A DNA stretch of 21,555 nt from Natrinema soli (GCF_028618695.1 NZ_JAQIVI010000007.1:1-21555); one strand, 5' to 3'. Positions 6,743-15,174 are shown, numbered from the stretch's first letter. A program made the numbers and translations. Notes: generated from the sequence alone by a model not told the origin.

Positions 6743-8290
6743 CTAAGAGTGTGAGAAAAAGTCGTCAGTCTGCTCGAGTTGGTCGTACATTTCGTCGGGG
6801 AATGGAAGGCTGCCATAGATTGAGTAGGGGCACTGCTCTTTGCCGATACAGTACCGTTGCATATCGTCATTGTTACAGTTCATCGGCAGGGGTGTGTTCC
6901 CTTCGGAACCGATGCCACGATCGCCCCGTCGGGCTTCGTACTTAATTTGGTAGGCAGAGATCTCTGGATCGAACCATGGCCACCGACTGAACAGGTCTTT
7001 GAGTTCATCGGTGATCGCGTCGATGGGCTTCTCGCGGTACTGTGGAAGCCACATTACCATCCGGACGAGGTTGAAGAGGTCTTTCCGAACCGGCTTTTCC
7101 TCTTGGAGCCGCTCGTCGAGTGCTGCCAGACAAGGCAGTTCAAACAGATCTTCGAGCTCCGTGATTTCAAGTGGCCGCGATCCACCGCCCGAGTGGCCGA
7201 TCCGATACGTATTGACGCGGTCACCCCGATAGACTGTCACCGACCGATGTGATGAGTGATCGGCAAGCGAGTTTCCTACACTTCGAGGGGTCGACAGCTG
7301 TGTGAGCTGGGTTCGTTCACTCTCGTTTTCTGGTTCGTATCCCTCGAGCGCGCCGGACAACTCCTGCGCAGTATGAAACTCGCCGATCTGAGTCTGGGGT
7401 GACGCTCGCACCGCATTTTGGAGCAGTCGGACGATCTGCTCGCCTTGATCCCAGTTTTTCCACACCTTCTCGTACTGGCCGATCTCGAGGGCGTAGTCAG
7501 TCCGCTCGGTGATCGCCGTCTCGTGCTCTCGGAGCCACTTGCGTTGTGGCTCACCGAGTTCATCCTCTTGGACTGCCTGTAGCCGACCAAAACACCGCTT
7601 GGCGTACGATCGATAGGTGTCATGGAGGTGGTCGAGCGGGACGTAGAGATGATTGTCCTTGACCTGCGTTCGAATCTCGCCCGTTTCGTCGGCACTCGTC
7701 GCTTCGGTGGATGCTCGCGCGAGACACTTTCGAGAGGCAGCCGCCATTGGGATTTCCACGTAGAGATCGGACTCGTCATCGGCAGTCTCCTCCTCGTCAA
7801 ATTCGGGCATCGGCTTGACGCCCGTACAAACGCGACCCTGGTGGGGACCGTCCTGACTGGGGCCTTTCGCATAGAGGACCTCAGCCATCTCTTGGTAGAG
7901 CGTCGGGTCGTCGTACTCATGGACAAGTGCGAGGAGATTGGTCGCGAACAGCTCGCGGATGTTGTGAAGGACTTGATTCTGCCGAGGCGGCGTGTCCTCA
8001 AAGCGAGGTTGTTCGCTCACGCAGATTGTACTGAGAGTAGCCAGCAAAACGAGCGTGGCGGGCTCGTCGACGAACGGGTACTCGAGCGGGCGGTTACGCT
8101 GGGTGCTCTTGAACGCAGCAGTCCCGAACCGTTCGATATCCGAAAGCAGCGTCTCTCGGTCTGGCGTATTATCGACGACGTAGCGGTCGTAGCCGCGGGC
8201 GAATAGCTGGATGATCTCGTTATCGGTGTAGTTGGTCGGGATCGCTGCAGCGAGGTAGGCGTCTCGGTCGGTCTCTCGTGGATCAATCAT
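6743..8290 (-). CDS. Primase large-subunit-like protein (PriL-like)
   Basis: A protein of 515 residues. The C-terminal domain carries the signature of archaeal/eukaryotic PriL: ELPCLAALDERL (cysteine ~387, matching the family's PPCI motif), a helical segment with RMVMWL and SAYQIKYE, then NCNNDDMQRYC and EQCPYS (cysteines ~472, 481, 487). These four cysteines would hold the [4Fe-4S] cluster. The N-terminal ~380 residues are not recognisably PriL and may contact the partner subunit or DNA. It would work with the upstream small subunit to start DNA strands. The start is the ATG at 8290, which overlaps the small-subunit stop by eight bases; the longer frame to 8392 would lie deep inside that gene. 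It is the last gene of the operon and reads toward the iteron region. Confidence 0.8.
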   Translation of the reverse strand: MIDPRETDRDAYLAAAIPTNYTDNEIIQLFARGYDRYVVDNTPDRETLLSDIERFGTAAFKSTQRNRPLEYPFVDEPATLVLLATLSTICVSEQPRFEDTPPRQNQVLHNIRELFATNLLALVHEYDDPTLYQEMAEVLYAKGPSQDGPHQGRVCTGVKPMPEFDEEETADDESDLYVEIPMAAASRKCLARASTEATSADETGEIRTQVKDNHLYVPLDHLHDTYRSYAKRCFGRLQAVQEDELGEPQRKWLREHETAITERTDYALEIGQYEKVWKNWDQGEQIVRLLQNAVRASPQTQIGEFHTAQELSGALEGYEPENESERTQLTQLSTPRSVGNSLADHSSHRSVTVYRGDRVNTYRIGHSGGGSRPLEITELEDLFELPCLAALDERLQEEKPVRKDLFNLVRMVMWLPQYREKPIDAITDELKDLFSRWPWFDPEISAYQIKYEARRGDRGIGSEGNTPLPMNCNNDDMQRYCIGKEQCPYSIYGSLPFPDEMYDQLEQTDDFFSHS

Positions 8291-9209
8291 GGGTGAGTTC
8301 ACTCTCGGTTTCAAGGAATTGTGGTCGGGCTTCTGTTCGCGGATCGAATGCTGGGCTCTCGATCGGCTGAACGACGCGACAGACGTCTGCATGCAACGAG
8401 TAGGGAACGCGAAGCAGACGACTTCGGTCAGCAGTCACAACGGGATCGATCGGGATCTCATAACGCTCGAGCAAGAAGTCGTTCAGCACTTCTCGGCTTT
8501 TCTCGTCATATCGGTGGTCAAGATCGTCGTCGAGCAGATAGATGTGGACACCTTGGCCAGAGTAGACGACCAGCGTCTCCTCAGCAGCAAACACATCCGT
8601 GAAGACATCGCGCGTTTCGAAGCCGTACTCGATCGCACGGTCGATATCGTCGAAGGTATAGGGATACCCCGTCGGATCGGCGTCACGAATCTCAGATTCA
8701 GCGAACAACGTGTCGTCACGACTCGCATCTGCTGATTGGATCTTGAGGTTGTTCTCCTCAAGCTCGCGTTCAGCGCGCGCTTTCGCGATGTCTTTCGCGT
8801 CGATATCGACCGCAATCACCCAGGGGTGCTCCCAGTTGTCTAGCGCGTAGTAGACCCCATCCGAAACCGGATCGCTCTTCTCGGTCAGATCAGGATCGAC
8901 CAAGGCGTACTCACTCCCCTTGAACGGGTCGTACCGTGCGGGAGACTGGATGAACGAGACGAGTTCTTCGAAGTCGCCGAAGTTCTGTGCAATCGGCTCG
9001 CCATCTGAGGTGGTGCGCCATGTCGGCCGTCGAACGAAGTCTCGATCGGGACGCTTCGCTTTGCAGATGGGATGGCGCTCGCGAAAGCTGATTCCGAACT
9101 CTTTCGGTGCCGTTGGTGTGATGAACGGCAGCAGCTGGTCGACGTACTCTGGGAACTCCTCGGTGTAGTACGCATAGACCTCGTCGCGAGTTGCCTGTCG
9201 CCAACTCAT
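8283..9209 (-). CDS. Primase small-subunit-like protein (PriS-like, AEP)
   Basis: A protein of 308 residues of the archaeo-eukaryotic primase superfamily. Catalytic motif I is VIAVDIDAKD, with aspartates at 135 and 137. Motif II is YSGQGVHIYLLD (SGxGxH at 217-222), which binds the nucleotide. Motif III is IPIDPVVTADRSRLLRVPYSLH, with Asp255 and an arginine/histidine cluster typical of PriS. It should synthesise primers, probably as a complex with the downstream Fe-S subunit. The segment of ~70 residues between motifs I and II is acidic and poorly conserved, where cellular PriS has a zinc-binding loop; no cysteine pair is seen here. The start overlaps the ATPase stop (ATGA), and its own stop overlaps the next gene by eight bases, showing tight translational coupling. 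Confidence 0.85.
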   Translation of the reverse strand: MSWRQATRDEVYAYYTEEFPEYVDQLLPFITPTAPKEFGISFRERHPICKAKRPDRDFVRRPTWRTTSDGEPIAQNFGDFEELVSFIQSPARYDPFKGSEYALVDPDLTEKSDPVSDGVYYALDNWEHPWVIAVDIDAKDIAKARAERELEENNLKIQSADASRDDTLFAESEIRDADPTGYPYTFDDIDRAIEYGFETRDVFTDVFAAEETLVVYSGQGVHIYLLDDDLDHRYDEKSREVLNDFLLERYEIPIDPVVTADRSRLLRVPYSLHADVCRVVQPIESPAFDPRTEARPQFLETESELTHD

Positions 9210-12200
9210 GAGGAGTCTCCAGTCACCTTTTTTTCCATTTTTCGGAAGGTTTGAACAGTTGTCATTCCAGCAGCCTCAAACGACTCGACTCGCTCCTGGA
9301 TCTGTGCAAATGAACGCGCAGCCCGCCCACTTACCGAGCCAGGAAGCCGTTCAGCGTCGGCAAGCACATTCGCAATCTCTCGAGCGTCGTCACGTGACGG
9401 GAACGCCCACACGACATCCGCGTCGACGGCGGCCATCTTCTCGTAATCACTCACAACTGCCTCAGCGTTATTTGACGACATCTCCACTTCGCCAACCCAC
9501 ACGAGGTCGTCATCAGCACCGAACGCGGCAACGTCGAACACCGTCTCCGAGGACTGCTGATAGTACCGCACTACTCGATCGACCTCTTCGAGAATCTCGA
9601 GCCAACGCACCAGGAGTTCGACCCCGACTTTGTGCGGTGTCTTTTCACCGAGATCACCAATCCCCTCCTCGGCAGTTAGTGTCTCACCGAGAACCTCGCG
9701 TCCAGCGGGCAGTACCGTATAGTACGGCCGTCGGTCTACTTTCCCTCTCTCGAGCAGCTCTTGTTCAATCAACACCTCAACGTCAACCTCATCGAGGTCC
9801 TCTTGTAATTCATCCATTCCCTCCAACAGCGTGTAGCCTGGGAGGTCACGATTCATCGCATCAAGCACCCGTTTGAGGAAGATCGCATCGTCTCGTGAGA
9901 GTCGCCGTCGATGGAGTTCACGGTCCGGGACCGGGCACTCCTCTTCGTCTGTGGGTGGGTCGAAGAAGACGGCCCCACTCGCGACATCAGCTGGATCATT
10001 GTCGGTGGTCTCCGCTTCACTACTGTCGCTGAGGTCTGCCTGAGCTGTGAGGTCGCTATCGTCTCGTTCATCGGGCCGATCGTCGTCCCCATCGTCGGGG
10101 CCGAACTCATCGAACGGCTGCTGTGCGTCGGCGTCTTCAGTCTCAACTTCGGGATCGACTACCTCTCTTTCGTCCGTCTCTTCACGCTCATCTCCGTCCG
10201 GCACTGGTGGCGCGTCAGCCCACTGATCTGTGTCGCTCCAATTCGACCACTCCATCGCGTCCTCGTGGGTCGGCACGTACAATCCATACTCGTCCTCAGT
10301 TCGCTCGATCACTTCCGGTAGGAGTTCTTCATCGAACTGCTGCTGTTCAGCTGCCGTCAACGGCTCGTCGCTTTCTGGATGTCCGCTCACAATCGGCATC
10401 GAATGCAGGGTCAGCGGCGCTGGTCGATCCTCACCGAACCCGGGGGAGACGAGTTTCGTGAACCACTCCCCGGCAGCCATCCGGTTGTTCCGGTTCCGGA
10501 CGTCCTCGACAGACAACTCGTCGTGCGTGAACGTCTTCGCAAACCGGTCGGTCATCGAGATGTCTCCGATGAGTTTCGTATGTACCTCAGTCAGGAGTTC
10601 TTCATAGGCCCCGTTGCCGTCGTCCCAGCTTTTGACCTGCTCAGGATACTGCATGATGAATCCGAGACTCAACCCGGACGATCGGCCCTGAGGGAGTAGC
10701 TGATCGGCAACCAGCTCGGTCGCAACGAACGGTGCGGCTTCTTCCAGGATGACGTTGACGACGTTCTCGGGGTTCGTCCGCCGCCGTCGTTGAATTGCGT
10801 GCCACAGATTACTCAACAGGACCGTCGTAAACCCACGTTGGGCGTCTAGTGTGAGATCACCCAGGTCGAACAGAATCGTGACGTCTTCGTCAAGGAACTC
10901 ACTGAAATCGAAGTGCGTCTCCTGCTGGTGGAAGCCGTAGAGATCGTCCCCGTTGGATTTGCGACCCGGCTTGTATCGAAGCATCCAGTGGAGGTGGCGA
11001 TCCTCTTTCAGTCGATTCAGCCGATTCAATACCGCACCCATCGTGGTGTCGAACTGGTGCTCGTCTTTAGCGAACTGCGAGGCGAGCGAGTCGTGGATGT
11101 CGGCATTGATGTCCGAGATCCCCGGCAGTTCCTGGTGACGGTGCATTCGCGTCGCGGCGTCGACGAAATCGTCTAGTCCAAAAACGTCGTCACCGTGTTT
11201 GGGATCGAATAATGCGTAGATCAGGAACGTCAGAATCTCGTTCGCCACGAACGCCTGTTCGTGCTTCTCAGCTCCCAGAATCATCCGCATCAGCGCGTGG
11301 AAGTGGTCGGCTTTCTCCTTGACCGCTGTCTCGCGATCGTGGCCCGCCTCGAGTGCCGGTCGGATATCGAAAAACGAGATTGCAGGAAGCGTCCCCGGCT
11401 CGCGAAAGTAGTACACGTCGTCGAGGTCGCCGAATTTCTGGTAGTGGGCCATCAGGTAGTTCAGACACATGTTGTCGCCTTTCGGCTCGAACAGGACGTT
11501 CGGCCCTGGTGTCGTCTCGGCGAGCGAGCGCAGTATGCGGTTAGTGACTTGGCTCTTCCCAGAGCCAGTGGCGCCACAAAGCAACCAGTGACGCGTCTGT
11601 CGGCCTGGTGGTAACCGGAGTGGTCCTTCGACAGCACTGTTGGCATCCTGACCGAGGACCATCCCCGTGGTGTACTGGCGGCGTTGAGCAGCATCCAACC
11701 CGGGGAGCGCTGTGCGACTTTCGGGATTCGCGTGCGTCTCTTTGACCGCCTCGTCAGTGAGATGCTCGGTGCTGGGGACGATCACCAGATTACAGAGTTC
11801 GGCAGGATCCAGATGCAGGTCAGGTTCGGACCGGCTCAATTTCCCACCAGAGACGACCTCACCCTCGAGCACGCGGTTGAAACAGCGTCGTGACCGCTTT
11901 CGTTTGCTGCGCTCGAGAGCCCCTTTCCCGTGGAGGGTCTCGCCCTCGAGTTTGTAGTAATCACCCGCGAGCGGATCGAACACGGTACTCAGGTTCCGCA
12001 AGTAGTGGTCAATCTCGGACGTGTCGCTCCGAGACGGGCTCGTGGGGACGGTCACCGCGCGCAGGTTGGTCGTGAACGTGTGTCCCCAGTCTTCGTTTCT
12101 GATCTCGGCGATGCGCTCAGATTGAGATTCACTGAGTGACTCTGATCGCGGTGAGGATGACTCGCTATTCTTTGGACCGCGCAGAAGCTCTTCAAGGGCC

Positions 12201-12934
12201 ACGGCGGCTTCATCCCACAGCGTTTCACGTCCATGTTCGATTTCGTCGATGTGGTACTCACCCGCTGCCGTCAGATCGGGCTCACCTTCGAACGCGGCCT
12301 GGAAGACGATCGGATGATCCGTGCTTGCAAAGTGATCGATCAGCACCGTCAACGGCGCGTGTGAGTTCGCCTTCGTCCGATCGTCTGCACCCATTTTCTG
12401 ATCGAATTTTTTGATTGCGGCCAACGGGTCTCCGCTGCCAGTCCACCGCAGTCCGTACGGCTCAACTTCGTCCGGATGTGGCCGGGCGAGTACCCCCTCA
12501 CCAGTGTCGACTGGCGTCTCGAGGGCAAACGTAAGCGATCCTGGATCACGGTTTTCTGCCTCCTCTTTCGCACGGAGTGCATCGAGGTCGACACGCGGGA
12601 GCTGTTTACCGAGTGGGAGACTGGATTCAGAATCGGAAGTGGAACCTTCGGTATCGGAAGTAGAATCGGAAGCCTCCGTACTGCCGCTCTCTTCGGCAGT
12701 CTCGTCTTGATCGACCTGCTCGCCGATGGTCGTCGCTCCTCCGTCAGCAAGCGTCGGCTTGGAGCCACGGACACGAACGAGCGCCTCGACCTCCGCGGGC
12801 GTACACTCGCTAGTTGTCCACTCTATCGATAGCGGCGGAAGCAGAAGCTCGATTCCATACCGGAAAGACGCCGAAAAAGAGTTGAAGAGCAACAAGAATA
12901 CCGCGAGGGTTTGAGAATATGTCGAATCGAACAC
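9206..12934 (-). CDS. TraG/VirD4-like DNA-transfer ATPase, 5' end cut by IS
   Basis: About 1242 residues if read from the GTG at 12934. A hydrophobic helix lies at about residues 9-33. A large poorly recognised N-terminal region follows, then the P-loop motor: Walker A GATGSGKS at 454-461 and a Walker-B-like strand VNVILEEAAPF near 726-736, with Glu-Glu where families usually have Asp-Glu. The context LFDLGDL and LGFIMQYPEQVKSW fits VirD4/TraG coupling ATPases that move DNA at the membrane. A long acidic linker follows (about 915-1010), then a winged-helix-like domain, then a C-terminal segment (about 1138-1242) with VWVGEVEMSS that resembles a nuclease-like fold only loosely. The ISH3-type element lies against its 5' end, so the native start and promoter are probably lost. 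It is the first gene of the primase operon. Confidence 0.8.
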   Translation of the reverse strand: MFDSTYSQTLAVFLLLFNSFSASFRYGIELLLPPLSIEWTTSECTPAEVEALVRVRGSKPTLADGGATTIGEQVDQDETAEESGSTEASDSTSDTEGSTSDSESSLPLGKQLPRVDLDALRAKEEAENRDPGSLTFALETPVDTGEGVLARPHPDEVEPYGLRWTGSGDPLAAIKKFDQKMGADDRTKANSHAPLTVLIDHFASTDHPIVFQAAFEGEPDLTAAGEYHIDEIEHGRETLWDEAAVALEELLRGPKNSESSSPRSESLSESQSERIAEIRNEDWGHTFTTNLRAVTVPTSPSRSDTSEIDHYLRNLSTVFDPLAGDYYKLEGETLHGKGALERSKRKRSRRCFNRVLEGEVVSGGKLSRSEPDLHLDPAELCNLVIVPSTEHLTDEAVKETHANPESRTALPGLDAAQRRQYTTGMVLGQDANSAVEGPLRLPPGRQTRHWLLCGATGSGKSQVTNRILRSLAETTPGPNVLFEPKGDNMCLNYLMAHYQKFGDLDDVYYFREPGTLPAISFFDIRPALEAGHDRETAVKEKADHFHALMRMILGAEKHEQAFVANEILTFLIYALFDPKHGDDVFGLDDFVDAATRMHRHQELPGISDINADIHDSLASQFAKDEHQFDTTMGAVLNRLNRLKEDRHLHWMLRYKPGRKSNGDDLYGFHQQETHFDFSEFLDEDVTILFDLGDLTLDAQRGFTTVLLSNLWHAIQRRRRTNPENVVNVILEEAAPFVATELVADQLLPQGRSSGLSLGFIMQYPEQVKSWDDGNGAYEELLTEVHTKLIGDISMTDRFAKTFTHDELSVEDVRNRNNRMAAGEWFTKLVSPGFGEDRPAPLTLHSMPIVSGHPESDEPLTAAEQQQFDEELLPEVIERTEDEYGLYVPTHEDAMEWSNWSDTDQWADAPPVPDGDEREETDEREVVDPEVETEDADAQQPFDEFGPDDGDDDRPDERDDSDLTAQADLSDSSEAETTDNDPADVASGAVFFDPPTDEEECPVPDRELHRRRLSRDDAIFLKRVLDAMNRDLPGYTLLEGMDELQEDLDEVDVEVLIEQELLERGKVDRRPYYTVLPAGREVLGETLTAEEGIGDLGEKTPHKVGVELLVRWLEILEEVDRVVRYYQQSSETVFDVAAFGADDDLVWVGEVEMSSNNAEAVVSDYEKMAAVDADVVWAFPSRDDAREIANVLADAERLPGSVSGRAARSFAQIQERVESFEAAGMTTVQTFRKMEKKVTGDSS
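12807..12824 (-). repeat. 18-base inverted repeat flanking the ISH3, left copy
   Basis: Read on the minus strand this is AGAGTGGACAACTAGCGA, identical to the plus strand at 14299-14316. The left copy lies within the ATPase reading frame, the right copy just beyond the insertion sequence. The copies are inverted relative to each other and roughly equidistant from the two element ends on a scale of about 20-110 bases. Confidence 0.7.
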
Positions 12935-12993
12935 CCGTTCCTGCTGTGGCCGTCGATGAGGCCCCTTCAGAACAGAGCTGTCGCTGTTCGCCA

Positions 12994-13017
12994 GCCTCGC
13001 TTCGCTCGAAGCGAGGC
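12994..13017. terminator. Perfect 11-base stem hairpin after the transposase
   Basis: GCCTCGCTTCG and CGAAGCGAGGC are perfect complements around a two-base centre. The hairpin starts four bases after the transposase stop in the direction of transcription. It could block outside transcription or end the transposase mRNA; no T-tract follows, so the terminator role is uncertain. Confidence 0.5.
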
Positions 13018-13020
13018 GGC

Positions 13021-14211
13021 TCAGCCGAGACCGTGGTCGCATCCAGCCGGCAATCCAACACCGTTCGTCCGATGCTTCTCTTTCCACCCCAACTCATCAT
13101 CGAGCACTCCCTCGATCCCGTGGAGAAACGCGTCACCAAACGTGAACTCTACCGGGAGTACTCGCCCGCCACGTCGTGGCGCGGCGAGTACTGCCCACTG
13201 GATCACGATCCACAGCTGCTCTAACAGGAACCCGACGCCGACGTAGAACAGCCGAATTGTCGGTGACGGCGTTGTCGTTACCGCTCGTGCCTCGCGAAAT
13301 TTCTCGTAGCTCTTCTCGATCCGTGAACGCTTGTCGTAGATCGCCGCTACCTGCGCTGGCGTCCGGTCTTCCAGACCGTACGCCGCGTACCCTGTTTGCT
13401 TCAGCCCTGACTTTCCTCGGTCACCGTTGTGGTACGTGACATCGACCGCCAGCGGATATGTCTGTTCGTGCTCTTTCCCTTTACAGATCGTCTCCTCGGT
13501 CATGTACGACGCGTTCACCGAGAGTTTCTCCCGGAGCGAGTCTTTCCCGGTCTTGACCGGGAAGACTGGCGGCGCAACCGCCCGAAGAACGCCGATCACC
13601 TCTCCGACGTAGGCTGCTCGATCCATGAGAATCCGGTCGATCTCGAACGGATACAGCTCGACGCGGGCGAGCACACGCTCGACCGCGTCGGCCTTGCTAT
13701 CCTCGCCATCAACCGGTTCAACCGCTAGTGTTAGCGGCTTTCCCTGTGCGATCACAAACGCCGTGCAGTACCTATGGCACTTTGTTGTGCCGTCACGGGC
13801 TTGCATTCGCCGGAACTCGTCTTCGTTCTCTGGATAGCCATGGAACGGGTTGTCCATGAAGTCGATGCAGACGGTTCTCGACCGGTCGCGGTCGAGAACC
13901 GACATCGCCAGCGTAGCGAGAACATCGTTGACAGCGTCCAGCATTGGCTCTTTTTGGAGCGTGTGGAGCCAATCCATGACGGGCTCTCTGTTGGGCGTCT
14001 CCTCTGTGTTGGTGGTGACGCCGTGAACGGAAGTTGTTCCGACAGCCGCTCGAAGAACGACTTCCATAATATCGCCGGAATCGAGGGGCGAGCCCCCGAT
14101 TCCCGGCATCGGAATCAACTCAAGCAACTCCAGAGAAAGAGCCTTGAGTTGCCGGTTCGAAATGAATTCGTCCGGATCTGTAAGAACCCGTCTGAGTTTT
14201 GGAAGGTTCAT
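13021..14211 (-). CDS. ISH3-family transposase (IS4-like DDE)
   Basis: A protein of 396 residues, the usual length for ISH3-type transposases. The three catalytic acids can be placed: CIDFMDNPFHG (first Asp), RILMDRAAYVGEV (second Asp), and YDKRSRIEKSYEKFREARA, which is the Y-(2)R-(3)E-(6)K signature of IS4-like transposases with the catalytic Glu. No frameshift or internal stop is seen, so the enzyme may be active. It would catalyse cut-and-paste movement of its own element. The start is the ATG at 14211, preceded by two palindromes (14218-14229 and 14235-14252) that may serve as promoter-proximal control sites. Its tail overlaps, in another frame, the spurious upstream extension of the ATPase reading frame. 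Confidence 0.9.
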   Translation of the reverse strand: MNLPKLRRVLTDPDEFISNRQLKALSLELLELIPMPGIGGSPLDSGDIMEVVLRAAVGTTSVHGVTTNTEETPNREPVMDWLHTLQKEPMLDAVNDVLATLAMSVLDRDRSRTVCIDFMDNPFHGYPENEDEFRRMQARDGTTKCHRYCTAFVIAQGKPLTLAVEPVDGEDSKADAVERVLARVELYPFEIDRILMDRAAYVGEVIGVLRAVAPPVFPVKTGKDSLREKLSVNASYMTEETICKGKEHEQTYPLAVDVTYHNGDRGKSGLKQTGYAAYGLEDRTPAQVAAIYDKRSRIEKSYEKFREARAVTTTPSPTIRLFYVGVGFLLEQLWIVIQWAVLAAPRRGGRVLPVEFTFGDAFLHGIEGVLDDELGWKEKHRTNGVGLPAGCDHGLG

Positions 14212-14217
14212 ACGGGA

Positions 14218-14252
14218 CTGTCCGGACAGCGGATGAATCAGTGATCTGATTC
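14218..14252 (-). promoter_or_regulatory. Palindromes before the transposase start
   Basis: CTGTCCGGACAG (14218-14229) is a perfect 12-base palindrome starting seven bases before the transposase ATG. GAATCA/TGATTC (14235-14252) is a second inverted repeat with a six-base centre. Sites at this position could bind transposase or mask the start codon in read-through RNA, as in other insertion sequences. This is inference. Confidence 0.4.
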
Positions 14253-14298
14253 ACCCGCTTCCCACTCATCTACATATCAGACGTGAGTCCATTGAGTC

Positions 14299-14316
14299 AG
14301 AGTGGACAACTAGCGA
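14299..14316 (+). repeat. 18-base inverted repeat flanking the ISH3, right copy
   Basis: AGAGTGGACAACTAGCGA is identical to the reverse complement of 12807-12824 within the ATPase gene. The surrounding bases are not alike. It may be a piece of the ATPase 5' region turned around by an IS-mediated inversion, or a shared binding site. Confidence 0.7.
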
Positions 14317-14387
14317 CAGTGAATTATCTGATAAGTAGGTATGCGAGTCTATTACTACTAAGCGGTTTGGCTAAGAAGCTTCAAGCA

Positions 14388-15005
14388 ATGAACTTTAAAG
14401 AGCGAGAACAAGTCTATGGGAGGGAAGAGTATTACTGGGGAACAGAGCCGAACCAAATAGCCGAACGAACGGTCGACATCGCGTCCAGCATAGCGAACGA
14501 ACCAACGGCTATCGACATCGGAGCTGGCGAAGGGAGGGACTCCGTTCTCTTCGCCGAGCATGGGTGGAAAGTGTATGCCGTCGATGTGTCTCAGAACGGT
14601 TTAGAGAAGGCAAGTCGGCTCGCTGAGCGTCGAGCCGTCGATATTGAAACGATTCGGGCAGATGCAAACGGACTGACCCTTCCTACGAACGTTGATGTTG
14701 TCTACTCGGCAGGGGCAGTTCAGTATATTCATCCTGAAAAACGGACTCGACAGTTCGACCATTTCAAATCCCAGACGAACGCCAATGGAGTCCACGCTAT
14801 CTTCGCGTTCGTTGACCACCCCGAAATCCCAACGCCGCCGGACTGGACGGAAAACGAGTACTTCTATGATCCGGGCGAACTGGCAGACCACTACGAGGAC
14901 TGGAAGACGATTCAGTACGACGAGATTGTATTTGACGATGACTCTGGGAGCGAACCGCACCAGCATGGGGCGGAGATTCTGTTCGCGCAAAACCCGAGTG
15001 AGTGA
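14388..15005 (+). CDS. SAM-dependent methyltransferase (TehB-like class I)
   Basis: A protein of 205 residues starting MNFKEREQVYGREEYYWG, a beginning typical of small TehB/UbiE-like methyltransferases in archaea. Motif I is AIDIGAGEGRDSVLF (residues 41-55), the glycine-rich SAM loop. KVYAVDVSQNGLEKA (61-75) supplies the acidic residue that binds the ribose, and VDVVYSAGAVQYI (102-114) is motif IV. The substrate cannot be told from sequence; tellurite/thiopurine-type or metabolite methylation are possibilities. The ATG at 14388 is preferred because upstream residues in this frame come from the flank of the insertion sequence. It is followed by a PadR regulator about 170 bases on, which has its own promoter, so the two are probably separate transcripts. 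Confidence 0.8.
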   Translation: MNFKEREQVYGREEYYWGTEPNQIAERTVDIASSIANEPTAIDIGAGEGRDSVLFAEHGWKVYAVDVSQNGLEKASRLAERRAVDIETIRADANGLTLPTNVDVVYSAGAVQYIHPEKRTRQFDHFKSQTNANGVHAIFAFVDHPEIPTPPDWTENEYFYDPGELADHYEDWKTIQYDEIVFDDDSGSEPHQHGAEILFAQNPSE

Positions 15006-15145
15006 GTCGTGTCTGGCAAGAACTGTTAGACTCACGCCCTGTATGTAACGCTCACCGGGGTCAACACAATCGGTACGCGATCCGTTCTATGACAGCCCCT
15101 GCTGTGTGCCCTGGAACTGACCTTCGAGAGATAGTCTTCGACTCA

Positions 15146-15169
15146 TTTAAACTCTCAACGGACAAGAGT
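15146..15169 (+). promoter_or_regulatory. TATA box and possible operator of the PadR gene
   Basis: TTTAAAC (15146-15152) lies 23-29 bases before the ATG at 15175, the spacing of a leaderless haloarchaeal promoter. ACTCT (15151-15155) and AGAGT (15165-15169) form an inverted repeat overlapping the edge of the TATA box and the expected transcription start, a good position for autorepression by a dimeric winged-helix regulator. Confidence 0.5.
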
Positions 15170-15174
15170 CCGAT

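Larger units (their letters stand above)
12914..14280 (-). mobile_element. ISH3-type insertion sequence
   Basis: An element built around one leftward DDE transposase gene. The ends are not fixed with certainty. The best pairing I find is AATATGTCGA near 12915 with TCTACATATC near 14270 (ATATGT-GA in both when read inward), giving about 1.37 kb, close to the usual ISH3 length of roughly 1.4 kb. No clear 5-base target duplication is visible at these ends. The element sits at the 5' end of the ATPase gene and is transcribed in the same direction, so it both truncates that gene and could drive it by read-through. Confidence 0.6.

Noticed and set aside
8291..8392. Upstream extension of the PriL-like frame to 8392
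   Set aside because: It would overlap about 100 bases of the PriS-like gene; the ATG at 8290 gives the usual short operon overlap.
9208..9876. Long plus-strand open frame opposite the ATPase gene
   Set aside because: It is an antisense shadow of a GC-rich gene with Arg/Pro/His-rich composition. The same applies to other plus-strand frames between 6850 and 13250 and at 13774-14244.
12935..13087. Upstream extension of the ATPase frame to 13087
   Set aside because: These ~51 codons lie inside the insertion sequence, overlap the transposase gene in another frame and have no protein-like character.
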